Below, piece by piece: positions 1 to 6,995 of a stretch of 64,000 nt of DNA; position 1 is the stretch's first letter, and every line of letters begins with the position of its first letter. The position numbers and the translations under genes are program-made. The stretch lies in the NCBI RefSeq assembly GCF_013214175.1, contig NZ_JABSPA010000012.1, forward strand, positions 34,463 to 98,462, in the 5' to 3' direction. The notes under the pieces are model-generated. The model ran no database searches, had not been told where the DNA came from, and was given only the letters and a program-made list of their open reading frames with translations. The stretch comes from Colwellia sp. GTDB lineage: Bacteria > Pseudomonadota > Gammaproteobacteria > Enterobacterales > Alteromonadaceae.

Positions 1-132
1 AACGGAATTCTCTCAGCTAGCAATACAAGTGCCTTGTCCTAATAACGGTGTGAAACAGTAATTGCTGAAGTTAAAGCGGCTAAAATAGCTAAAGACGCTG
101 CTAGAAAGTAGTTAACACTTAGCTGTTAATTT

Positions 133-157
133 AAAAGCCTACTTCGGTAGGTTTTTT
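133..157 (+). terminator. Intrinsic terminator of repeat unit 1
   Basis: Stem CCTAC / GTAGG with a TTCG tetraloop (138-151), flanked by A-rich sequence and followed by six T. Same structure as in unit 2. Confidence 0.85.
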
Positions 158-315
158 ATGCCTGGATTTACGGGGTTAATTCCAACGGAATTCTCTCAGC
201 TAGCAATACAAGTGTCTTGTCCTAATAACGGTGTGAAACAGTAATTGCTGAAGTTAAAGCGGCTAAAATAGCTAAAGATGCTGCTAGAAAGTAGTTAACA
301 CTTAGCTGTTAATTT

Positions 316-341
316 AAAAGCCTACTTCGGTAGGTTTTTTT
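316..341 (+). terminator. Intrinsic terminator of repeat unit 2
   Basis: CCTAC-TTCG-GTAGG hairpin (321-334) followed by seven T; near-exact copy of the terminator in unit 1. Confidence 0.85.
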
Positions 342-519
342 ATGCCTGCGATTTACGAGGTTAATTCCAACGGAATTCTCTCAGCTAGCAATACAAGTGC
401 CTTGTCCTAATAACGGTGTGAAACAGTAATTGCTGAAGTTAAAGCTGCTAAAATAGCTAAAGACGCTGCTAGAAAGTAGAAAATAATTAACAGCTTTTAA
501 TTAAGATAACTGTTAATAC

Positions 520-547
520 AAAAAAGGATGCTTCGGCATCCTTTTTT
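520..547 (+). terminator. Intrinsic terminator of repeat unit 3
   Basis: AAAAAAGGATGC-TTCG-GCATCCTTTTTT: 12-bp stem, UUCG loop and U-tract. The sequence differs from the unit 1 and 2 terminators, so the strong 3' end is kept while its sequence is not. On the minus strand it also lies downstream of the methyltransferase gene ending at 602. Confidence 0.9.
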
Positions 548-601
548 ATTGCATAAATTCTAGAGTTTATATTATTTAATGAAGCAGTCATTACAACTTA
601 G

Positions 602-1363
602 CTAATTGAGCTGTTGACCATGACGCCAAAATTGTCGCCAGCGCTGCAAAGTTACCTGAGATAGGTAACTGTGTTTATTGCGCTTTATTAACCTGTGTAG
701 CTGCCAATGTGCAGGGGTTAAATGAATAACTATATTAAGGTAATTTGGAATATTAAAATAAGTTATATGGTGATCTGGTTGTAGCTGCTGCAATATGGTT
801 AGGCACAAGTTAATATCACTATCACTAATGTCAGGTAAGTTAATGGACAAACAGGCTTGCGAATTTAATTTGCTGGTTAGTGTTTCAAGTTGCTTAACGA
901 TGGCATCAAAGCCAAATTCTTGCGATTGATAAACATCACAAATAATCCAATCAAGTTCAGCAGCACTTTGCTCTGTTAACCAAGTCATGCCATCAGCACA
1001 GACTATATCCAGTTCAGCCCGCTCAGGATTGAAATATTGCGCAAAACTATCGATAACACCTTGACTGTGATCGATTGTCGTTAACATTATGTCGCTTGAT
1101 AAATGTTGTAAAAATCGTGTTAGGTTGCCACCACCCAGTCCTAATTCAATTATGCGGGTTGGCCTAAAAAAAAGTAGTGGTAACATCAAGGCAATTTGAT
1201 GCGGCAAGGTTAATTGCCAAGGCTTACGTCTGTGCATAACACTTTGCACTATGTCACTAAATGCCATCCAACGATAATAGTCGTTTTCACTAACCGTTAT
1301 TGCATCTTGTTGCTGGCTTAAATACACTAACCGACCTTGGGCTAAATGTTTTGCTAACCGCAT
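602..1363 (-). CDS. Spermidine-synthase-like SAM-dependent methyltransferase
   Basis: Class I Rossmann-fold protein. Motif I is visible as IIELGLGGGNLTRFL, followed by the acidic motif-II region, DIVCADGMTWL and the post-motif DWIICDVYQS. The pattern fits the polyamine-synthase-like family found next to many proteobacterial genes, but the substrate cannot be told from sequence. The open frame extends to an ATG at 1396. That ATG lies inside the terminal repeat of the MITE at 1391-1651 and has no good ribosome site. The ATG at 1361-1363 (protein starting MRLAKHLAQ) has AGGA 8 nt upstream and is preferred, giving 253 aa. Monocistronic, facing the tandem array. Confidence 0.75.
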   Translation of the reverse strand: MRLAKHLAQGRLVYLSQQQDAITVSENDYYRWMAFSDIVQSVMHRRKPWQLTLPHQIALMLPLLFFRPTRIIELGLGGGNLTRFLQHLSSDIMLTTIDHSQGVIDSFAQYFNPERAELDIVCADGMTWLTEQSAAELDWIICDVYQSQEFGFDAIVKQLETLTSKLNSQACLSINLPDISDSDINLCLTILQQLQPDHHITYFNIPNYLNIVIHLTPAHWQLHRLIKRNKHSYLSQVTLQRWRQFWRHGQQLN

Positions 1364-1390
1364 TAACCAATTCCTAAATTTTATTATATT

Positions 1391-1651
1391 ACCCATGATA
1401 CTTCAAAATGCGAGTTTCAGGATAACAGAGTGATACATGATCAAGGCTTATCTTTTTATTAAGGGTGATTCCCTTAAAAATAGATGCAACGATGAGCATG
1501 ATTTACTCAGGTATCCCCGCAGGGCTGGTTTAGAAACGCTTTATACTACGGTATTGATTTTGACAATAGAATAACTATTATCTTCAATCAATACCTTGCC
1601 TAAAGGCGTTTCTAATTCCAGCTGAATTCTGAATTTTGAGGTAACATGGGT
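1391..1651. mobile_element. MITE-like repeat, copy A
   Basis: 261-bp non-coding element whose ends are imperfect inverted repeats: ACCCATGATACTTCAAAAT at the left, and at the right the reverse complement of ACCCATGTTACCTCAAAAT. Near the right is a long internal hairpin, with arm 1532-1558 (AGAAACGC...GGTATTGATT) pairing with 1585-1613 (AATCAATACC...GTTTCT). It matches copy C (31881-32139) along its whole length and a decayed copy near 5676-5850. No transposase is encoded, so mobilisation would have to be in trans. No clear target-site duplication was found. It separates the divergent methyltransferase and GNAT/hotdog genes. Confidence 0.8.
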
Positions 1652-1683
1652 ATAAACACATTGAATAAGAGTAAGAATAGCCA

Positions 1684-2610
1684 ATGAATGTCTGTAGGTC
1701 ACCAAAAACAGCTGTAGAGTTTGAGCAATATTACCAATTACGTTGGCAAGTATTACGTAAGCCATGGGGACAAGCACTTGGTAGCGAACGTGATGGCCTA
1801 GAGCAAGAAAGTTTCCATCGGATGATTATCGATGAAAATAATAAAGTACTAGCGGTTGGTCGTCTTGAGAAAACTAGCCAGTTCAGTGGCCAAATTCGCT
1901 TTATGGCAGTAAGTCTAAAAGCGCAAGGACAAGGTCTTGGTCAGATAATTATCAAAGCGCTAGAGTTGCAAGCACAAAAGTTAGGTATTACTGATTTGAC
2001 TTTAAACGCTAGAGAAAGTGCTATGGCTTTTTATCAGAAGCTCGGTTACCAGTCTCACGGTTTTTCTCATCTATTATTTGATGAAATTAAGCACTTTGCC
2101 ATGAGTAAAGCGTTAACTCATGCTAATAGCCACCAGCTAACATGCTCAAAGGCACTGCAAGATATTTGGCATGATACTATTCCGCTCAGCAAAGCGATGA
2201 ACATTCAAATTAGTTACTTTGATGGTCAAGAGCTTATAACTCATTGTGATGCTAGCTTTAATAAAAACTTACATAACACTATGTTTGCCGGCAGTATTTA
2301 TACTTTGGCAACATTATCAGGTTGGGGCTGGGTGTATCTGCAATTACAGCGCCAGCAACTTCAAGGTGACATTGTTTTAGCCAAGGCAAATATAGAATAT
2401 CATGCCCCGATAACAGGGCCGGGTTATGCAAAAGTTTCTAGCGATTCGGTATCAGGTGACTTCAGTCGATTGGCATTAGGTAAAAATTCTCGAATTAATT
2501 TAACTGCTCATCTTTATAGTGGCGAGCACGTTGCGGCAACGTTTACTGGTAGTTATGTTGTTTTAGCTCCTAAACCTAAAGCAGACCCAATCTTGAAAGT
2601 TAACAAGTGA
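1684..2610 (+). CDS. GNAT acetyltransferase / YiiD-type hotdog thioesterase fusion
   Basis: 308 aa with two domains. Residues ~1-145 are a GNAT fold: the acetyl-CoA loop appears as AQGQGLGQIIIKAL, and the C-terminal RESAMAFYQKLGYQ is typical of the family. Residues ~155-300 are a hotdog domain of the YiiD C-terminal thioesterase type (NKNLHNTMFAGSIYTLATLSG, then ANIEYHAPITG). The same architecture exists in E. coli YiiD (also named FabY), linked to acyl-carrier metabolism; the exact substrate is not deducible here. First gene of a tight cluster: the next gene starts 7 nt after its stop. Its start lies 32 bp from the right end of MITE copy A, so part of its promoter may come from the element. 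Confidence 0.85.
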   Translation: MNVCRSPKTAVEFEQYYQLRWQVLRKPWGQALGSERDGLEQESFHRMIIDENNKVLAVGRLEKTSQFSGQIRFMAVSLKAQGQGLGQIIIKALELQAQKLGITDLTLNARESAMAFYQKLGYQSHGFSHLLFDEIKHFAMSKALTHANSHQLTCSKALQDIWHDTIPLSKAMNIQISYFDGQELITHCDASFNKNLHNTMFAGSIYTLATLSGWGWVYLQLQRQQLQGDIVLAKANIEYHAPITGPGYAKVSSDSVSGDFSRLALGKNSRINLTAHLYSGEHVAATFTGSYVVLAPKPKADPILKVNK

Positions 2611-2617
2611 GAACATA

Positions 2618-3115
2618 ATGAAAAAGTATTGTTTGCTAGTTATAGCGCTAGTTTTTGGCCTAATCCATGGGGTAGTCAGTTTTAATGCCGTTGCCGCTAC
2701 TGATAAGCAAAGCATAACTAAAGTATTAAATAGCTTTCATCAAGCAGCTGCGGATGCAAAGGCGAAGCCTTATTTTGATTTATTTAGCGACGATGCTATT
2801 TTTCTGGGAACAGATGCTAGCGAGCGCTGGAGTAAGGATGAATTTAAAGCGTTTGTCGTGCCATACTTTTCAAAAGGCACTGGCTGGCTATATACGCCAA
2901 CAGAGCGAAATATAAGTTTACTTAAAGCAGGGCAGGTCGCCTTTTTTGATGAGTTACTATCTAGCGAAATTTACGGCACTTGTCGTGGCTCTGGGGTGTT
3001 AATCAACACCGAGCAGGGTTGGAAAATCTCCCAATATAATTTATCAATCCCTATGCCTAACGGTTTAGCTAAAGCGCTAGTGCAGCAAATAAAGTCCTTT
3101 GAGCAGCCTAATTAG
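2618..3115 (+). CDS. Secreted SnoaL/NTF2-like protein
   Basis: 165 aa. An N-terminal signal peptide (KKYCLLVIALVFGLIHGVVSFNAVAA) is followed by a single compact alpha+beta domain with hallmarks of the SnoaL_3/DUF4440 NTF2-like fold: ITKVLNSFHQAAADAKAKPYFDLFSDDAIFLGTDASERW and a closing GWKISQYNLSIP. Such proteins bind or turn over small hydrophobic ligands, but most members have no assigned function. It starts 7 nt after the GNAT/hotdog fusion and ends 15 nt before the YeeZ-like gene, so co-transcription is likely. Family call is fairly safe; role unknown. Confidence 0.8.
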   Translation: MKKYCLLVIALVFGLIHGVVSFNAVAATDKQSITKVLNSFHQAAADAKAKPYFDLFSDDAIFLGTDASERWSKDEFKAFVVPYFSKGTGWLYTPTERNISLLKAGQVAFFDELLSSEIYGTCRGSGVLINTEQGWKISQYNLSIPMPNGLAKALVQQIKSFEQPN

Positions 3116-3130
3116 TAATCTAATACAGTA

Positions 3131-4051
3131 ATGAGAATAATAACGATGAATAAAGCCATGAGTAATACAGTCGCTTCTTCAGCAGATATTTCAGTAAGCC
3201 TTTCTGTAGGTATTGTCGGTTGTGGTTGGTTGGGCAGCGCCTTAGCACAGCAACTGATAAAAGAAGGCGTGGCGGTACTTGCTACGCGCAGTAACTCTGA
3301 TAATACAGCACAGTTGCAGAGCGAAGGTGTCGAAGCGAAAGTATTATCATTACCAGCAGAGCAAGGGCGGTTAAATAGCCATGTCATTTTTAACCAACAA
3401 TGCTTGGTCATCGCTATTACGCCACAATTTAGGCAAGGTCGGCTTGATTACGCTGAAAAAGTACAGCAACTGGTTGTCGGAGCTAAAGCTAGTAGCAGCG
3501 TCGAGAAAATTATATTACTGAGTAGCAGTGCGATATATAACGGTTTATCAGGATTAGTTGATGAAAACAATAAATTGGATTTTTCTGCTGATAAAGTATC
3601 GCTATTAAGCCAAGCTGAGCAAGCGGTACTTCTCTTTAATGAGTCAAATGATAAGCTAACTAATCGTAATGGTTATGTACTTAGATTATCAGGCTTAGTT
3701 GGCCCAAGTCGTCATCCTGGCAAATTTTTACTAAATGGTCGTATGTTGAAAAGTCCACAGGCTATTGTTAACTTGATTCATCAACAAGACGCTATTGGCC
3801 TTATTCAGGCATTATTAACAAGTGATCTTACAGGCGGGATTTTTAATGGTGTTAGCCCTACACAGGTAACTAAAAAGCAATATTATCAGGCTGCAGCAAC
3901 AGCCTTAAAATTACCTGCGCCGGTTTTTGAAGAAGACGCTATGTTATCAGGGGATAAGCCAAAGATCGTTTCAGGTACAAAAACACAAGCGGCGTTAAAC
4001 TATCGTTTTGTTTATGCAGACTTACTCAAATGGCTAGTACAAGGAGAGTAG
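3131..4051 (+). CDS. yeeZ: YeeZ-like NAD(P)-dependent epimerase/dehydratase-family protein
   Basis: 306 aa atypical SDR. Dinucleotide-binding motif VGIVGCGWLGSALAQQL near residues 28-44. The later LRLSGLVGPSRHPGKF and VNLIHQQDAIGLIQALL segments match E. coli YeeZ closely. Substrate unknown for the whole family. The start is uncertain: ATGs at 3131, 3146 and 3158 all precede the Rossmann motif, none with a strong ribosome site, and homologues start close to the motif, so the first ~15-25 residues may not be translated. Third gene of the 1684-4051 cluster. Confidence 0.85.
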   Translation: MRIITMNKAMSNTVASSADISVSLSVGIVGCGWLGSALAQQLIKEGVAVLATRSNSDNTAQLQSEGVEAKVLSLPAEQGRLNSHVIFNQQCLVIAITPQFRQGRLDYAEKVQQLVVGAKASSSVEKIILLSSSAIYNGLSGLVDENNKLDFSADKVSLLSQAEQAVLLFNESNDKLTNRNGYVLRLSGLVGPSRHPGKFLLNGRMLKSPQAIVNLIHQQDAIGLIQALLTSDLTGGIFNGVSPTQVTKKQYYQAAATALKLPAPVFEEDAMLSGDKPKIVSGTKTQAALNYRFVYADLLKWLVQGE

Positions 4052-4296
4052 TTCCTTTTGCTTATGTTTATGTTTAGGTGAGCATTTTTTACGTTCCTAT
4101 CACATGACTAAGTGACGACACCCCGTTGTGTATTAATCGGGGATCCAATTTGTAAAATGTGATGGATCTTCGAAGATGCCTTTTACATCAAGATCGTGAG
4201 TTAACTACATAGAAATTTTTTATATCAAAATGATAATTACACTGAGCGCTAATGCTTTTGTTATACTAGCGCCGTTATTTATTAAAGAGTCTACTT
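4052..4296. other. Intergenic region with hairpins
   Basis: Holds two inverted repeats: CCCCG...CGGGG (4121-4142), and an arm pair GTAAAA (4152-4157) / TTTTAC (4182-4187) closing on the perfect palindrome ATCTTCGAAGAT (4166-4177). Neither is followed by a U-tract. No gene was seen. They may end transcription of the yeeZ cluster or control the next gene. Confidence 0.4.
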
Positions 4297-4569
4297 TTGA
4301 ATTTATTGCCAATAAACATTATTACTCGTCATCAAGCTAAATTGCTGTTTATTGTGGTTTGGGGCCATGTCACTATTTTAGATCTTTGCTACGTTACTTA
4401 TTCAGGGCCGATCTTTTTTTGGCAAGAAAGTTTACAGTTATTCACCGTCATTACTCACCTCACAGTCGCCGCTTTAACCTTGGTTTTTTATTTCATGCTG
4501 ATTAACATAATGACTCGCTTTCGGGAAAGTAACACGCCCAAGCAAGCTAGCAATAGCTCTCCATACTAA
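4297..4569 (+). CDS. Small two-helix membrane protein coupled to dusC
   Basis: 90 aa, family not recognised. Two hydrophobic stretches are visible (about residues 15-37 and 48-71), with a short polar tail (RFRESNTPKQASNSSPY), consistent with a hairpin inner-membrane protein. The start is TTG at 4297, supported by AAAGAG at 4284-4289 with a 7-nt spacer; there is no nearby ATG in frame. The stop overlaps the dusC start (TAATG at 4567-4571), a classical translational-coupling arrangement, so it is probably a real gene. Function unknown; a link to tRNA modification is only positional. Confidence 0.7.
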   Translation: MNLLPINIITRHQAKLLFIVVWGHVTILDLCYVTYSGPIFFWQESLQLFTVITHLTVAALTLVFYFMLINIMTRFRESNTPKQASNSSPY

Positions 4570-5501
4570 TGCGTGTTGTACTTGCGCCTATGGAAGGTGT
4601 GTTAGATTACAGAATGCGTGACTTACTTACGCAAGTAGGTAGTTATGATCTCTGCGTCACTGAGTTTATTCGTGTAGTTGACCAAGTTCTTCCCGATCGT
4701 GTTTTTCATCGTTACTGCCCAGAGTTAATTGATGCCGATGTTTACGGTAGCTGCACTAAAGCGGGCACACCTGTTCGTGTACAGTTATTGGGGCAATACC
4801 CTGAGTATATGGCTGAAAATGCCGCTAAAGTGATTGAGCTTGGTTCAAGTGGCATCGATTTGAACTTTGGCTGCCCCTCTAAAACGGTTAATAAAAGTCG
4901 TGGCGGCTCTATTTTATTAAAAGATCCCGAAAACCTTTATCAAATAATAAAAGCAGTTAAAGATGCAGTACCTAGCGACACCATTGTCAGTGCTAAAATT
5001 CGTTTGGGCTATGAAGACAAAAGCCTAGCCATAGAAAATGCGCAAGCGGTTGAGGCTGCAGGTGCAAGTGAACTTACGGTACATGCCCGTACTAAAGTCG
5101 AAGGTTACAAACCACCGGCACATTGGCAGTGGATTGCTAAAATTAAAAATGCCATTAATATTCCCGTTATCGCTAATGGCGAAATTTGGAATTTAGACGA
5201 TGCTATTAAGTGTCGAGAAGTTTCCGGCTGTACTGATGTTATGGTTGGCCGTGGCGCACTGACTATACCGAACCTAGGGCAAGTCATTAAACAAGAAAGC
5301 GGCATTATGCCGTGGTTAGACGTACTGGCTATGTTATCTGCTTATACAGAATTTGAAACTCACGGCGATAAGAGCAAGTATTACTGTAATCGTATCAAGC
5401 AGTGGCTGAAATATTTAAAAAATCATTATCAAGAAGCAGATGAGTTATTTGTCGAAATTCGACGATTAAAAACGGCAGAAGAGATTAAAGCTGCGTTTTA
5501 A
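4569..5501 (+). CDS. dusC: tRNA-dihydrouridine(16) synthase DusC
   Basis: 310 aa FMN-dependent reductase of uridine in the tRNA D-loop. It opens with MRVVLAPMEGVLDYRMRDLL and carries LGQYPEYMAENAAKVIELG, the catalytic-cysteine motif FGCPSKTVNKSRGG, the HARTKVEGY histidine loop, VIANGEIW and VGRGAL FMN-phosphate motifs. Start, length and the C-terminal helical domain match E. coli DusC (position 16) rather than DusA or DusB. Its ATG overlaps the stop of the preceding membrane-protein gene. An intrinsic terminator follows at 5525-5548. Confidence 0.93.
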   Translation: MRVVLAPMEGVLDYRMRDLLTQVGSYDLCVTEFIRVVDQVLPDRVFHRYCPELIDADVYGSCTKAGTPVRVQLLGQYPEYMAENAAKVIELGSSGIDLNFGCPSKTVNKSRGGSILLKDPENLYQIIKAVKDAVPSDTIVSAKIRLGYEDKSLAIENAQAVEAAGASELTVHARTKVEGYKPPAHWQWIAKIKNAINIPVIANGEIWNLDDAIKCREVSGCTDVMVGRGALTIPNLGQVIKQESGIMPWLDVLAMLSAYTEFETHGDKSKYYCNRIKQWLKYLKNHYQEADELFVEIRRLKTAEEIKAAF

Positions 5502-5524
5502 AACCAGATCGAAAGAGTTAGTTG

Positions 5525-5548
5525 GGGCGACATTGGTTGCCCTTTTTT
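5525..5548 (+). terminator. Intrinsic terminator after dusC
   Basis: GGGCGAC (5525-5531), loop ATTG, GTTGCCC (5536-5542), followed by six T: 7-bp stem with one G-U pair. Confidence 0.85.
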
Positions 5549-5675
5549 GTATTTTCTTTAATTTTTGAGCCTCTACAATTAGCCAAAAAAGTGACAGCGC
5601 TTAATCACAAGGACAAAAATCAGATTGTCGATATTTATTTAAGTCGTCTTGGGCTGCATAGTTGAGTCACGTCCT

Positions 5676-5850
5676 ATAAAATTACGCATTGCAGAGCGTG
5701 GTTAGCTCAGACATTTCATCATATTATCTTGTAAAGTAATTTATGCATCGCTATTGATTTCGACAAGAGAAAATTCATTTACTTTAATTAAGATCTTACC
5801 TGAAGTCGTTGTTAATTCCAGTTTAACCTGACATTTTCATATTCCTAGGT
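5676..5850. mobile_element. MITE-like repeat, decayed copy B
   Basis: Aligns with the right two thirds of copies A and C: the block at 5676-5715 (AGAGCGTGGTTAGCTCAG) matches copy C, and CTATTGATTTCGACAAGAG...TTAATTCCAG matches copy A. The left terminal repeat is not recognisable and the right end (CCTAGGTATA) is mutated. This is an old, probably immobile remnant. The rest of 5502-6019 holds the dusC terminator and AT-rich sequence upstream of the PEP-CTERM gene, with no further gene seen. Confidence 0.65.
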
Positions 5851-6019
5851 ATACGTAAACCCTGAGGTTTAATTGACTAGCCTAATAACTTGGTGTCTAT
5901 TTTTTTTACACACTTACTTGTATCTAAATTTATGGTTTTTAAGTAGTTGAATTTATTGGTATAAATATAATGGTGCCATTTTTGCATACCGTTGTTTTTT
6001 AAATTAATAAGGGAATATA

Positions 6020-6664
6020 ATGCGAAATACGTTTTTAAATACTGTTATAGCTGGGGTTATTTTAACAGGGTGTTTAATTAATAATACTGCTACCGCAGGT
6101 CTAATTGATCGTGGTAACGGTATGATATATGACGACGTGCAAAACATTACATGGATGCAAGATACTAATTATGCTAAGACCAGTGGCTATGATGCTGATG
6201 GTAGAATGAACTGGAGTGACTCTGTAGCTTGGGCTGGGCAACTTGAATTTGGTGGCTATGACGACTGGCGTTTATTTAATGCATCGCCAGTTTGTGAAAG
6301 TGGGGATTTTAACTGTACAGGTAATGAGCTTGGTCATCTCTTTTATAATGACTTTGGGTTAGAGGCTGGTGATTTAGTGGGGGATGCCGCAGGTGACCCA
6401 GAGTTCGATTTGTTTAGTAATATAGAAGTTATATACTGGACTGCCGATTGGTACGATGGCTCTTATGTGCCAGGGCGTAGTAATAATGCATGGACCTTTG
6501 TTAACATGGGGGGGATGCAGAATGGCTACAATATTAGTGCTGAGTTTCATACGTGGGCAGTTCGAGATGGCGATGTTGCCAATGCTATACCTGAGCCAAC
6601 TAGCGTGGCCATATTATCCTTGGGCTTATTTGGTTTAATGTTTAGTAGACGTTCTAGTAAGTAA
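6020..6664 (+). CDS. PEP-CTERM-sorted DUF1566 (Lcl-domain) protein
   Basis: 214 aa exported protein. N-terminal signal sequence (MRNTFLNTVIAGVILTGCLINNTATAG). The body carries DUF1566-type motifs: GLIDRGNGMIYDDVQNITWMQD, a NWSDSVAWA segment and GGYDDWRLFN, ending near HTWAVRDGD. The C-terminus is a textbook PEP-CTERM tail: AIPEPTSVAILSLGLFGLMFSRRSSK (Pro-Glu-Pro, membrane helix, basic end). Such tails are cleaved by an exosortase and usually go with exopolysaccharide production; no exosortase lies in this window. GGGA lies upstream of the ATG. A hairpin terminator follows at 6712-6742. Role unknown beyond surface or extracellular localisation. Confidence 0.88.
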   Translation: MRNTFLNTVIAGVILTGCLINNTATAGLIDRGNGMIYDDVQNITWMQDTNYAKTSGYDADGRMNWSDSVAWAGQLEFGGYDDWRLFNASPVCESGDFNCTGNELGHLFYNDFGLEAGDLVGDAAGDPEFDLFSNIEVIYWTADWYDGSYVPGRSNNAWTFVNMGGMQNGYNISAEFHTWAVRDGDVANAIPEPTSVAILSLGLFGLMFSRRSSK

Positions 6665-6711
6665 TTGCCACTGGAGCATTGAGTATTTACAATTTCAATT
6701 AAAAATTTAGT

Positions 6712-6746
6712 AATGGCTCAATCATTCGATTATTGGGCCATTATTT
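6712..6746 (+). terminator. Hairpin terminator after the PEP-CTERM gene
   Basis: AATGGCTCAAT (6712-6722) pairs with ATTGGGCCATT (6732-6742) over 11 bp with one wobble; a short T-rich tract follows. It could also act on the opposite strand for the genes ending at 6776/6996. Confidence 0.7.
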
Positions 6747-6775
6747 TATGTTTACTTCAGAGCCCAGGAAGCCAC

Positions 6776-6979
6776 TTATAACTTATCAATCCCCTCAGAA
6801 TGACTTGTTGGTATTTTAATCAATAATCTACCACTATGAAGTGCCGTTATTGTTATGTCTAAGCCTTGTTCATAACAAGTTAGTTTACTTGATACGCCGT
6901 AATCATACTTGAAGCCGCACAACTTATCAGGCCTTCCATATAACTTACAAAGGGAAAAGTCAGCGTGTGTAGGTGACAT
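6776..6979 (-). CDS. Possible small protein of unknown function
   Basis: 67-codon frame starting 17 nt downstream of the LysR gene's stop on the same strand. It has three cysteines and no signal peptide, membrane helix or recognised motif; the C-terminal half (LDITITALHSGRLLIKIP) looks beta-rich. No clear ribosome site precedes its ATG. It could be a genuine small gene following lysR, the tail of a decayed gene, or chance. Confidence 0.3.
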   Translation of the reverse strand: MSPTHADFSLCKLYGRPDKLCGFKYDYGVSSKLTCYEQGLDITITALHSGRLLIKIPTSHSEGIDKL

Positions 6980-6995
6980 AGTCTAGCTACTGCCT

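Larger units (their letters stand above)
1..480 (+). repeat. Tandem array of three ~184-bp units
   Basis: Units begin at about 1, 184 and 369 (spacing 183 and 185) and are nearly identical over their first ~110 bases; copies 1 and 2 also match through their 3' parts. Each unit opens with a short dyad (AATTCC-AAC-GGAATT), runs through an AGC/AAA-rich core, then a TTAACA...TGTTAA hairpin and an intrinsic terminator. Copy 3 departs after about 479 and has its own different terminator. No open frame is conserved across the copies: a frame ending in VIAEVKAAKIAKDAARK-stop is shared but is preceded by two stop codons. The array probably continues upstream of the window. It could be duplicated small-RNA genes or duplicated 3' ends of a gene lying outside. 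Repeat structure is certain; function is unknown. Confidence 0.85.

Noticed and set aside
1-480. CRISPR array
   Set aside because: The units are ~184 bp and near identical throughout, without short repeats alternating with unique spacers; no cas genes.
1541-1777. 78-aa minus-strand open frame
   Set aside because: It runs through the right end of MITE copy A and the start of the GNAT/hotdog gene; composition and lack of a ribosome site mark it as a shadow.
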